Shown here piece after piece: positions 1-6,324 of a stretch of 17,996 bases of DNA. The translations under genes and the position numbers were made by a program. Position 1 is the stretch's first letter, and each line of letters opens with the position of its first letter. The notes beneath the pieces were generated by a model. The model had not been told where the DNA came from and did no database searches. It saw nothing but the letters and a program-made list of their open reading frames with translations. Where the stretch lies: the NCBI GenBank assembly GCA_030148625.1, contig JASBTC010000010.1, positions 1-17,996 on the forward strand, given 5' to 3'. The DNA is from Sphingobium sp. GTDB lineage: Bacteria; Pseudomonadota; Alphaproteobacteria; Sphingomonadales; Sphingomonadaceae.

Positions 1-1
1 G

Positions 2-376
2 CGCGCCTCGGTGAAGCACACCAGCGGCAAGCTGGGCGATTACAATTCGAACCTGACGATGAAGCCCAGCGAATATTTCGCGCGCAACATCCATGTCGGT
101 TGTTCGGCGCTGCCCGACGAGGAAACGACCGAGGCCTATTACAAGATCGGCATCGACCGCATCATGTGGGGCACCGACTATCCGCACCCAGAGGGTACGT
201 GGCCGGCAACGCTGGACAAGATGACGATCAGCCTGGGCGGCCTACCCGATACGGATATCCAGAAGATGTTGGCCGGCAATGCGCTGAACGTCTACGACGT
301 CGATACGGACGGGCTCTGGGCGCTCGCCGCGAAGATCGGTCCCCAAAAGGCGCAGTTCGAAAAGCGTGCCGCCTGA
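2..376 (+). CDS. Amidohydrolase-2 family metal-dependent hydrolase, C-terminal part (5' end outside window)
   Basis: The reading frame is open from the first complete codon at base 2, with no stop before TGA 374-376, so this is the C-terminal ~124 residues of a gene that starts upstream. The motif MWGTDYPHPEGTWP is the hallmark C-terminal block of the amidohydrolase-2 (PF04909) TIM-barrel family, where the Asp of GTDYPH is the conserved catalytic/metal-side residue. It is followed by a helical tail with the usual NALNVYDVD segment (N..A..Y/F). Family members hydrolyse or decarboxylate cyclic and aromatic acids in the cytoplasm, and they are common next to Rieske oxygenases and SDRs in sphingomonad catabolic clusters. 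The substrate cannot be told from this fragment. The GTG at 11 is not a credible start because conserved sequence must lie upstream. The call at family level is firm; the role is inferred from neighbours. Confidence 0.85.
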   Translation, partial: RASVKHTSGKLGDYNSNLTMKPSEYFARNIHVGCSALPDEETTEAYYKIGIDRIMWGTDYPHPEGTWPATLDKMTISLGGLPDTDIQKMLAGNALNVYDVDTDGLWALAAKIGPQKAQFEKRAA

Positions 377-497
377 ACGCGAACGCCTCCCCGATTTGTC
401 GCGTATCGTGAACAATCGGGGCGGTGCGGGATTTCCATCGGCGACGGACCCGGTTAGCCTCGCCCGCAAGGTCGCGCTCGACGCGGCATATTGGGGG

Positions 498-1442
498 ATG
501 CGGCCGGTGACGTGGCGGGGAATCGAGGAGTTTCTGGCGGTCGTCGACAGCGGCAGCTTCACCGCGGGCGCGGAGGCGCTGGGCGTTTCCAAATCCTATG
601 TCAGCAAGATGGTGAGCGAACTCGAGGCACGCGTGAATGCGCAGCTTCTGCTCCGCACGACGCGGCGGTTGTCGCTCACCGCCGCCGGCGACCTGTTCCA
701 CCAGCGCTGCCTGGAGATGCGCAGCTCGCTGGTCGATGTCGAACGCCAGATGGCGCAATTCCAGGACCGCCCCGTCGGCCGGCTGCGCGTGGGATTGAGC
801 GATGTCTTCGGCGTCAGCTTCATGTCCTCGATCGTCGCCGATTTCAGCGCCCGGCATCCCGACATTTCGGTCGAGGTCGTCGCCTATCTGCGCGAGAGCG
901 AGCTGGTGCAAGAACAGTTCGACGTCGTCATCCGCTATGGCCGGCTCAACGATTCGAGCCTGAAGGCGCGGCTGTTCGGCTATCTCTCCTATTGCCTGTG
1001 CGCCTCGCCCAATTACGTCGCGCGCCATGGCTGGCCCGCCTCGCCGGCGGAGCTGGCCGGCCATGCCTGCCTGGCCGATCTGGGCGGGCATTTCCATTTC
1101 TACGACGACGATGCGGCGAACGGCCGGGTCAAGGTTTCGGGGAACTGGAAAAGCAATAGCGGGCTCGCGCTCGCATCCGCCGCACGGCACGGCATCGGCA
1201 TCGCGCAGATCCCGATCAGCGTGATCCGCGACGACCTCCACGAAGGGCGGCTGGTCGCGCTCGACCAGGAATGGGCCTTTTACGACAAGGAAGTCTGGGC
1301 GGTGTTCTCGCCCGGCATGATGCCCGCCGCGACGCGCGCCTTTATCGATCATCTGGCGGTCAGTTTCGAGCATCGCAAGCTGCGCCCCTGGATGCAGCCG
1401 GCGATGACTGCGCTCGACACCCATCTGCATCGCAGCCGGTAG
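498..1442 (+). CDS. LysR-family transcriptional regulator
   Basis: A 314-residue protein with classic LTTR architecture. The winged helix-turn-helix spans residues ~6-65 (FLAVVDSGSFTAGAEALGVS, then SYVSKMVSELEARV and LLRTTRRLSLTAAG), followed by a linker helix and a periplasmic-binding-like effector domain from ~90 to ~295 (GRLRVGLSDVFG onward). The frame stays open back to GTG 366, which would overlap the amidohydrolase stop and add 44 residues unlike any LTTR N-terminus. ATG 498 puts the HTH at the usual distance and gives normal family length, although only a G-run (493-497) precedes it and no proper Shine-Dalgarno is visible. It is encoded on the same strand as, and 177 bp upstream of, the Rieske gene, so it is the obvious candidate regulator of the left block. 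The ligand is unknown, and whether it activates or represses cannot be read from the sequence. Confidence 0.9.
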   Translation: MRPVTWRGIEEFLAVVDSGSFTAGAEALGVSKSYVSKMVSELEARVNAQLLLRTTRRLSLTAAGDLFHQRCLEMRSSLVDVERQMAQFQDRPVGRLRVGLSDVFGVSFMSSIVADFSARHPDISVEVVAYLRESELVQEQFDVVIRYGRLNDSSLKARLFGYLSYCLCASPNYVARHGWPASPAELAGHACLADLGGHFHFYDDDAANGRVKVSGNWKSNSGLALASAARHGIGIAQIPISVIRDDLHEGRLVALDQEWAFYDKEVWAVFSPGMMPAATRAFIDHLAVSFEHRKLRPWMQPAMTALDTHLHRSR

Positions 1443-1445
1443 GAT

Positions 1446-1482
1446 TGTGCACCACCACGCACAGTGCGTCCGTGCCAGTGCG
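1446..1482 (+). promoter_or_regulatory. Cluster of GTGC/GCAC half-sites, possible LysR operator
   Basis: Just after the LysR stop codon lies TGTGC (1446-1450), an 8-base spacer, and GCACA (1459-1463): a perfect 5-bp inverted repeat. GCAC-A-GTGC (1459-1467) is a second small palindrome. CAGTGCG then occurs twice as a direct repeat, at 1462-1468 and 1476-1482, with a 14-bp period, and another GTGC sits at 1472. Five half-sites in 37 bp directly upstream of the Rieske gene fit a multi-site operator. The spacing is not the canonical T-N11-A, so the LysR assignment is a guess from position. Confidence 0.35.
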
Positions 1483-1511
1483 CTTCCGCAGGAGGCCCAA
1501 GCGGCTATGCT
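1483..1511 (+). promoter_or_regulatory. Possible sigma-70-type promoter of the Rieske operon
   Basis: TATGCT at 1506-1511 is a fair -10 box. CTTCCG at 1483-1488, exactly 17 bp upstream, would be a poor -35. A weak -35 immediately next to the GTGC half-site cluster would fit a promoter that needs an activator, and it would leave a leader of roughly 100 nt. The call is tentative because short AT-containing hexamers also occur by chance. Confidence 0.2.
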
Positions 1512-1518
1512 GCGATCA

Positions 1519-1563
1519 GCGCTTCCCGGTAAAGCGGGGACCGGTCTTCCGGGCGGGAAGCGC
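1519..1563 (+). other. Long stem-loop in the leader of the Rieske gene
   Basis: GCGCTTCCCG at 1519-1528 and CGGGAAGCGC at 1554-1563 are perfect 10-bp complementary arms around a 25-nt loop. The loop holds a smaller palindrome (GACCGGTC, 1539-1546) and a CCGG-tctt-CCGG mini-hairpin (1541-1552). A second hairpin, CCGGC-gcaaa-GCCGG (1586-1600), ends six bases before the ribosome-binding GGGAG (1607-1610). No T-run follows the large stem, so it does not look like a standard intrinsic terminator for the LysR gene. It may be a leader RNA structure, a Rho-assisted end, or a protein site. Confidence 0.45.
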
Positions 1564-1619
1564 GCAGGATGAAGAACATACTGGACCGGCGCAAAGCCGG
1601 CTGATGGGAGAATAGGATA

Positions 1620-2618
1620 GTGCTTCAGCGTTTCCCGATGGGCATTCCGTTCGGCTGGTTCTTCGTCAGCTATAGCGACGAGCTTGCTGTGGGCGAGGTG
1701 AAGCCGCTCCATTATTTCGGCCGCGACCTCGTCATCTTTCGCGGCGAATCCGGCACGGTCGGCCTGCTCGACGCCTATTGCCCGCATCTGGGTGCGCATA
1801 TGGGGCATGGCGGCACGGTCGACGGCGACCGGCTGCGCTGCCCGTTCCACAGCTGGGCCTATCGCCCCGACGGCTTCTGCGTCGACATTCCCTATGCAAG
1901 GGCGATCCCGCCGATCACCAAGCGCGAGCCGATCGCGCGGCCCTATCCCGTGGTCGAGAAGAATGGCGTCGTCTGGGCCTGGTATCATCCCGACCGGATC
2001 GCACCGACTTTCGACGTGATCGAACATGCGCCCTTTTCCGAAAGCGGCTGGAGCACGCCCGTCCGCCGTTTCTGGGCCTTCGCCAGCAATCCGCAGGAGA
2101 TTGCGGAGAACGGCGTCGACCTCGCCCATTTCGAATATGTCCACAAGATGGAGGCGGTGCCCGAGGGCAAGACCGCCTATGACGGCCATATCCGCCGCAG
2201 CGATGCCCAGGGCGAACGCACCGTGTCGCTCCCCGACGGCACGACGAAGATCATCCCGTCGAGCGTCAACACGATCCAGAATGGCGCGGGACAGAAATTC
2301 ACCCAGCTCAAGGGCGTGGTCACCTTGTCGCTGATGGTGCTGGCGACGCCGGTCGAGGCCGACCAGGTCGAGCTGCGCTTCTGCTTCACTTTCCCCGAGA
2401 CGCCCGAGGGATCGCCCGAGCACAAGGCGGCGCTCACCGCGATCGCCTATACCTGCGGGCAAAGCGGCGTCGAAGGCGACATTCCGATCTGGCACAACAA
2501 GATCCACCGCGCGCACCCGCTGCTGTGCGACGGCGACGGACCGATCCTGCGCTTCCGGCGCTATTTCGAACAATTCTATACCGAGGGTGACACGCCGCGG
2601 CAGATGGCCGCGGTCTAG
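1620..2618 (+). CDS. Rieske [2Fe-2S] non-heme iron oxygenase alpha subunit, KshA/DAF-36-like
   Basis: A 332-residue protein. The Rieske cluster ligands are Cys54-Pro-His56 and Cys74-Pro-Phe-His77 in the order CxH...CxxH. The mononuclear iron site reads NGVDLAHFEYVH, giving Asp167, His170 and His175, with Asp287 (EGDIPIW) as the likely third ligand. The C-terminal block CDGDGPI...R...QFY resembles 3-ketosteroid 9-alpha-hydroxylase (KshA) and cholesterol 7-desaturase oxygenases, suggesting a fused-ring or steroid/terpenoid-like substrate; exact chemistry cannot be assigned. Such proteins hydroxylate or desaturate in the cytoplasm using electrons from a separate reductase, and none is encoded in this window. 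GTG 1620 is chosen because GGGAG (1607-1610) lies at good distance; ATG 1638 is possible but poorly placed. It heads the left operon, followed by the ADC-like gene, SDR and MFS genes. Confidence 0.9.
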   Translation: MLQRFPMGIPFGWFFVSYSDELAVGEVKPLHYFGRDLVIFRGESGTVGLLDAYCPHLGAHMGHGGTVDGDRLRCPFHSWAYRPDGFCVDIPYARAIPPITKREPIARPYPVVEKNGVVWAWYHPDRIAPTFDVIEHAPFSESGWSTPVRRFWAFASNPQEIAENGVDLAHFEYVHKMEAVPEGKTAYDGHIRRSDAQGERTVSLPDGTTKIIPSSVNTIQNGAGQKFTQLKGVVTLSLMVLATPVEADQVELRFCFTFPETPEGSPEHKAALTAIAYTCGQSGVEGDIPIWHNKIHRAHPLLCDGDGPILRFRRYFEQFYTEGDTPRQMAAV

Positions 2619-2690
2619 CCGCACTCAATTGAAACCAGGGTGATCGGCGCGCGGACGGGGGGTTCGCGCGGTTGGAGAGTCATTGCCCGC

Positions 2691-2707
2691 AAAGGAGAGG
2701 TGATATG
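2691..2707 (+). promoter_or_regulatory. Very strong Shine-Dalgarno for the ADC-like gene start at 2705
   Basis: AAAGGAGAGGTGAT runs straight into ATG 2705-2707, with GGAG (2694-2697) seven bases before the start. It is close to the full 16S anti-SD complement and the best ribosome-binding site in the left block. It marks ATG 2705 as the original start of the acetoacetate-decarboxylase-like gene, although that frame now stops at 2753-2755. Confidence 0.75.
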
Positions 2708-2779
2708 GTCAATCTTCGTTACGTTCAGGGTCCGGTCGCGGAGCCGCAATCCTGAGGCATCAACAACTCCGTCCGCACG
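2705..2779 (+). pseudogene. Original N-terminus of the ADC-like gene, interrupted by in-frame TGA
   Basis: From ATG 2705 the frame reads MVNLRYVQGPVAEPQS, then TGA (2753-2755), then continues in the same frame as GINNSVRT into the intact ADC-like ORF. Two explanations fit. One is a single substitution, for example CGA to TGA. The other is a compensating indel pair: dropping one C of GAGCCGC (about 2744) and adding one G to GAGGC (about 2757) gives VAERNPEGINNSVRT, a smooth sequence with no stop. The +1 frame does read RNPE at 2746-2757. If real, the gene lacks its proper start; if a base-calling error, the full protein is 268 residues. Confidence 0.65.
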
Positions 2780-3511
2780 GTGCGCGCGCTTTACGAGACC
2801 GATCCGGAGATCGCCCATGCGCTGTTGCCCCGGCCGCTCGTGCCCGCCGCGCGGCCCGAGATCTTCCTTCAGTTCGCGCATGTCGCGATGCATGTGACGC
2901 CGGAGACGACGGTGGAGATCGGCGCGCTGACCCTGGGCGTGATGTGCGATTATGAAGGGACGCGCGGCGGCTATGTCTTCCACATGGCGATGGAGGGCGA
3001 AACCGTCGTCACCAGCGGCCGCGAGCGTTTCGGCGAGCCCAAGAAGATCGCGGAAACGACATTCGAAAAGAATGGCGACCATGTCCGCGCCACCTGTTCG
3101 CGCCATGGCATCACCTATTTCGAAGTCGACGGCACGATCGGCGCCGATCAGGGCACGCCCGAACCGTTCGAGGAATATTTCTACTGCTACAAGGGGCTGC
3201 CCTCGATCGACACGCCCGGTGAATTCGACGGCGACGTCTATCTGACCCGGCTCAACTGGAAGCGGAACTATAGCCGGCGCAACGCCTTTGACGGCGCGAT
3301 CCGGTTCCATGAATCGGCCTATGATCCGATCGTCGACGTGCCGATCCGGCGGATGCTGAGCCTCGATTATGTCGAGGGGGCGACCAACACCAGCGGGCAG
3401 CTGCTGCGCACCGTGCCCGGCGAATGGATCGCGCCCTTCTGGGTACAACGCAACGACGTGCTCGCCAATCCCGGCATCGAGATCGTGCTCGCCGACGCGA
3501 AGGCCGCCTGA
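2780..3511 (+). CDS. Acetoacetate decarboxylase (ADC)-superfamily protein, ORF lacking its natural start
   Basis: The uninterrupted frame is 243 residues from GTG 2780. The ADC-superfamily core is visible: GRERFGEPKKIAETTF carries the PKK motif whose lysine (88/89 here, 113/114 if counted from 2705) aligns with the Schiff-base Lys115 of the clostridial enzyme, and EYFYCYKGLPSID and beta-barrel strands follow. ADC proteins decarboxylate beta-keto acids, but many superfamily members are aldolases, dehydratases or hydrolases, so the reaction is open. GTG 2780 has no Shine-Dalgarno, whereas ATG 2705 in the same frame has a superb one but is blocked by TGA 2753-2755. Translation could re-initiate at 2780, 24 bases after the stop, or the gene may be broken or mis-sequenced. 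The stop codon shares one base with the SDR start (TGATG). Confidence 0.8.
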   Translation: MRALYETDPEIAHALLPRPLVPAARPEIFLQFAHVAMHVTPETTVEIGALTLGVMCDYEGTRGGYVFHMAMEGETVVTSGRERFGEPKKIAETTFEKNGDHVRATCSRHGITYFEVDGTIGADQGTPEPFEEYFYCYKGLPSIDTPGEFDGDVYLTRLNWKRNYSRRNAFDGAIRFHESAYDPIVDVPIRRMLSLDYVEGATNTSGQLLRTVPGEWIAPFWVQRNDVLANPGIEIVLADAKAA

Positions 3512-4377
3512 TGCGCGATTTTGCGGATCGCGTCGCGGTGATCACGGGCGGCGCGAGCGGTGTCGGTCGCGCGCTCGGCGAACAATTGGCACGGGCGGGC
3601 GCGAAGGTGGTGCTCGCCGATATCGATCAGGCCCGGCTCGATGCGGTCTCGACCGAGATCGCGGCGGACACCGGCGCCGATGTGACGGGCGTGCGCGTCG
3701 ACGTGACCAAGGCGGACTCGGTCGACGCGCTTGCGGATGCGGTCTGGACGCGGCACGGTGCGGTCCATCTGCTGTTCAACAATGCGGGGGTCGGGCTGGG
3801 TGAGGCGCAGCGCGCAATCTGGTCGCTGCCCGCCAATGACTGGCATTGGGGCTTCGACGTCAATCTGTTCGGCGTCGTCCACGGCATCCGGTCCTTCGTG
3901 CCGCGCATGCTGGCATCGGGCGAGGAAGGCGTGGTGATCAACACGTCCTCGTCGAACGGCGGGCTGCGCTCGCTGCCCAACACGCCGATCTATGCCGCCT
4001 CCAAAGCGGCGGTGACCAGCGTCAGCGAAGTGCTCTACCAGCAATTGCTGCGCGAGGGCGATCGCGTGCGCGCGGCGGTGCTCTTTCCCGGGCCGCACGT
4101 CGTCAACACCTCGATCCTCGCCTCCAACCGCAATCGTCCCGCCGATTATGGCGATGCCGGCGGCAACAAGCCCGCTTATGAGACGATGGAGGATCTGGTC
4201 CGCACCACGGGTCTCAAAATGGCGCTGACCGAACCCGAGGAGGTCGCGTCCTTCGCGCTCGACGGCATCCGTCAGGGTCGTTTCTGGCTGCTTCCCGAAA
4301 GTCCGGACGGCGACGGCAAGTTGAGCGAGCGGATATCGGAGCTGCTTGCCAGAACCAATCCCGCTTCGGCCTGGTGA
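3511..4377 (+). CDS. Short-chain dehydrogenase/reductase (classical SDR)
   Basis: A 288-residue Rossmann-fold oxidoreductase. TGGASGVG (residues 12-19) is the nucleotide loop, and Asp37 at the end of the second strand favours NAD(H). NNAG is at 90-93, the catalytic Ser148 lies 13 residues before Tyr161, and YAASK supplies Lys165. The C-terminus, about 30-40 residues longer than the shortest SDRs, contains PADYGDAGGNKPAYETMEDLV, probably part of the substrate lid. The role is interconversion of an alcohol and ketone on the block's intermediate. ATG 3511 overlaps the ADC-like stop by one base and has its own GAAGG (3499-3503), so it can be translated even if the upstream gene is disrupted. The frame is also open back to 3424, but that stretch is an ADC-like shadow. 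Confidence 0.92.
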   Translation: MRDFADRVAVITGGASGVGRALGEQLARAGAKVVLADIDQARLDAVSTEIAADTGADVTGVRVDVTKADSVDALADAVWTRHGAVHLLFNNAGVGLGEAQRAIWSLPANDWHWGFDVNLFGVVHGIRSFVPRMLASGEEGVVINTSSSNGGLRSLPNTPIYAASKAAVTSVSEVLYQQLLREGDRVRAAVLFPGPHVVNTSILASNRNRPADYGDAGGNKPAYETMEDLVRTTGLKMALTEPEEVASFALDGIRQGRFWLLPESPDGDGKLSERISELLARTNPASAW

Positions 4378-4388
4378 GGGAACGTGTG

Positions 4389-5768
4389 ATGGGGGATGTC
4401 GCGACACTGGCCGCCAATGGCGTGCAGGATAGCAAGGCTGCGGACGGCGGCGCCTATCGCTGGTATGTCGTCGGCGTCCTCTCGCTCGCTTATTGCTTCA
4501 GCGCGATCGACGCACGCGTGCTCACTTTGCTCGTCGTCCCGATCAAGCAGGATCTGGGCCTCAGCGATTTCCAGATCAGCCTGCTCCAGGGTTTTGCCTT
4601 CGCGCTGCTCTACAGCGTCGCCGCGATTCCGATCGGCCGGATGGTCGATACCAGCCGCGCCCGCACCCGCATCATCGTCTGGGGCGTGATCCTGTGGTCG
4701 ATCATGACGATGGCCTGCGGGCTGGCGCGCAGCTTCGGCCAGCTCTTCGCCGCGCGCATCGGTGTGGGGGTGGGCGAAGCGACGCTCAGCCCCACCGCCT
4801 ATTCGCTGATCAGCGACTATTTCGATTCGAGGCGGCGCGCGCTCGCGATCAGCTTCTACGCGATCGGCTATCCGATCGGCGGCGGGCTGGCGCTGATCAT
4901 CGGCGGGGTCCTGCTGCAATATTTCACCGGAACCGGCGGCATCACATTGCCGCTGATCGGCGCGCTGTCGCCGTGGCAGGCGGTGTTCGTCATGGTCGGG
5001 CTTCCCGGTGCGATCATCGCGGGCCTGCTGATGACGGTGCGCGAGCCCGAAAGGCGCGAACTGGCAAAGGGTTATGAGGGGCGTACGCTGCCTCTGTCGG
5101 GTGTCATCGCCTATCTTCGCCAGCATTGGCAGCTCTACGCCATGCTGATCGGTTCGATCTCGCTGATCGGCATGCTCTCGATCGGCGTGACCCTGTGGTA
5201 CCCGACCTTCCTGATCCGCACCTACAAGATGTCGGTGACCGATGTCGGCCTGTATTACGGCACGGTGATGCTGATCTGCGGAACGATCGGCACGCTCGGC
5301 GGCGGCTGGCTGTCGGGCCGGTTGATGCGCGCGGGGCGGCGCGACGCCAATATGCGGATCGTGTTGATGACCACGATCCTCAAGGCATTGCCGCTGATCC
5401 TTGGGCCGCTCATGCCCACCCCGGAACTCGCGCTCGCGCTGATGGCGGTGGGAACGCTGATCGGGCAGGGCGCGCAGGGCGTGATCATCGCGGCGATCCA
5501 GGATGTGACGCCCAATCAGCTTCGGGGCCAGGTGATGGCGCTGACCCTGCTGTGCGTCAACATGATCGGCCTCGGCCTGGGCGCGAGCTTCATCGCGGCG
5601 ATCACCGATTTCGGCTTCGGCGACGAAGCCGCGCTGCGCTACTCGATCTCGCTCGCCGGCGCCGTGCTGCTGCCCTGCATCATCCTGCTCATCGCCATCG
5701 GCATGCCCGTCTATCGCCGCGCGCTGGCGCGCATGGCGGCCGAGGACGAGGCTGCGTCCGGCGCCTAG
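4389..5768 (+). CDS. MFS transporter, spinster-like, 12 TM
   Basis: A 459-residue polytopic membrane protein with about twelve hydrophobic spans split by a central cytoplasmic loop (REPERRELAKGYEGRT). The loop between TM2 and TM3 holds the MFS motif A variant GRMVDTSRARTR. The N-terminus WYVVGVLSLAYCFSAIDARVL and the segment PIKQDLGLSDFQISLLQGFAFALLYS match the spinster-like MFS group found beside aromatic and steroid catabolic genes in sphingomonads. It probably imports the substrate of the left block through the inner membrane; export cannot be excluded. ATG 4389 is preferred over GTG 4374 because GAGGG (4376-4380) sits eight bases upstream. It is the last gene of the left block and is followed by the palindromic island. 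Confidence 0.9.
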   Translation: MGDVATLAANGVQDSKAADGGAYRWYVVGVLSLAYCFSAIDARVLTLLVVPIKQDLGLSDFQISLLQGFAFALLYSVAAIPIGRMVDTSRARTRIIVWGVILWSIMTMACGLARSFGQLFAARIGVGVGEATLSPTAYSLISDYFDSRRRALAISFYAIGYPIGGGLALIIGGVLLQYFTGTGGITLPLIGALSPWQAVFVMVGLPGAIIAGLLMTVREPERRELAKGYEGRTLPLSGVIAYLRQHWQLYAMLIGSISLIGMLSIGVTLWYPTFLIRTYKMSVTDVGLYYGTVMLICGTIGTLGGGWLSGRLMRAGRRDANMRIVLMTTILKALPLILGPLMPTPELALALMAVGTLIGQGAQGVIIAAIQDVTPNQLRGQVMALTLLCVNMIGLGLGASFIAAITDFGFGDEAALRYSISLAGAVLLPCIILLIAIGMPVYRRALARMAAEDEAASGA

Positions 5769-5780
5769 GATCCCTATCCT

Positions 5781-5875
5781 GTCATTCCCGCGTGCGCGGG
5801 AATCCAGCTTTTCCGTGAAGCGTCAGAAAAGGAAGAAGCTGGATCCCCGCTTTCGCGCATTGCTGTCCGGGATTT
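5781..5875. repeat. REP-like composite palindrome, left copy
   Basis: ATTCCCGCG-TG-CGCGGGAAT (5784-5803) is a perfect 9-bp inverted repeat 15 bases after the MFS stop codon. ATCCAGCTT (5802-5810) pairs with AAGCTGGAT (5836-5844), and CTTTTC (5808-5813) pairs with GAAAAG (5826-5831) inside it. The tail 5855-5875 is inverted at 6261-6281. The first palindrome may act as a transcription end for the MFS gene, but no T-run follows directly. Confidence 0.75.
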
Positions 5876-6002
5876 GTTTGCCGGAGTTCCACGAGCGCCT
5901 CGTAATCTGGAGGAACGTGCCTAAGATGCTGTCGTCGAGACATGATCTTGCCGTCGCAGCCGAACCTCTCCTCCCTATCGCAGATGGGGAGGGAGTGCCG
6001 GG

Positions 6003-6074
6003 TTGGATTGCCCCCGGCAATCCAAGATCGTGCCGGGGGCACGATCGACCCGATACTCGCCGACCGCAGGTCGG
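6003..6074. repeat. Three adjacent perfect hairpins at the centre of the island
   Basis: TTGGATTG (6003-6010) pairs with CAATCCAA (6018-6025). GATCGTGCC (6026-6034) pairs with GGCACGATC (6038-6046) around a GGG loop. CCGACC (6060-6065) pairs with GGTCGG (6069-6074) around GCA. The stems follow each other almost without a gap, which is far denser than chance and would fold on either strand. Confidence 0.75.
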
Positions 6075-6260
6075 TGGTGGAGGGGGAATGCGATGGATGA
6101 TCCAACGCGGTAGCTGGTGGGAATCCTGAGAGAATCCTGTTCGAAAGCCGTGCGGGGCGGAGGCATCCCACTTCCCCTCCACCACGCCGCTTCGCGCCGC
6201 GGTCCCCCTCCCCACGCTACGCGTAGGGAGGAGAGTTCTTGCTGTCTCGCGCTCCGATTG

Positions 6261-6297
6261 AAATCCCGGACACCAGTGCGCGTGCGCGGGGATGACA
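6261..6297. repeat. REP-like element, right (inverted, truncated) copy
   Basis: Read on the minus strand, 6281-6296 is GTCATCCCCGCGCACG, matching the left element's start (GTCATTCCCGCGTGCG) at 14 of 16 positions. Positions 6261-6281 are the inverse of 5855-5875 with two mismatches. The central part seen in the left copy (5797-5854) is missing, so this is a shortened copy. It sits just beyond the matB stop codon at 6325. Confidence 0.7.
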
Positions 6298-6324
6298 AGA
6301 TCAACCAAGCAATTGGATCAGCCC

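Larger units (their letters stand above)
5769..6324. repeat. Gene-free island of palindromes and nested inverted repeats (REP/BIME-like)
   Basis: This 556-bp gap separates two convergent operons and holds no credible gene. Perfect or near-perfect inverted pairs are nested around the centre: 5855-5875 with 6261-6281 (19 of 21 bases), GTCATTCCCGCG-type ends at 5781-5796 and 6281-6296 (14 of 16), CTCTCCTCCCTA 5966-5977 with 6224-6235 (12 of 12), and GTGGTGGAGGGG 6074-6085 with 6174-6185 (12 of 12). Three local hairpins sit in the middle. GAATCCTG is repeated at 6121 and 6132. Related TCATTCCCGCG...GGAATCCAG elements are familiar as dispersed intergenic repeats in alphaproteobacteria. A likely consequence here is blocking read-through between the converging operons. 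Confidence 0.8.

Noticed and set aside
366..497. Upstream GTG 366 as the LysR start
   Set aside because: It would add 44 residues of non-LysR sequence before the HTH and overlap the amidohydrolase stop; ATG 498 gives normal family length.
1519..1563. Intrinsic terminator for the LysR gene
   Set aside because: The stem is strong, but the 25-nt loop is long and no T-run follows, so it is reported as a structure of unknown role instead.
228..2624. 798-residue open frame on the minus strand covering the LysR and Rieske genes
   Set aside because: Antisense shadow of two well-supported genes. It is Arg/Ala/Asp/Gly-rich low-information sequence with no domain, and it crosses a clear intergenic region.
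2648..2670. CGCGCG-N11-CGCGCG inverted repeat before the ADC-like gene
   Set aside because: Six-base CG-only arms are expected by chance in DNA this GC-rich.
5781..6297. CRISPR array or transposase-bearing insertion sequence
   Set aside because: There are no regularly spaced direct repeats with unique spacers and no transposase frame; the repeats are inverted and nested.
5815..6308. Small frames on both strands in the convergent gap
   Set aside because: They run through palindromes and inverted repeats, have no ribosome-binding site and no protein-like composition.
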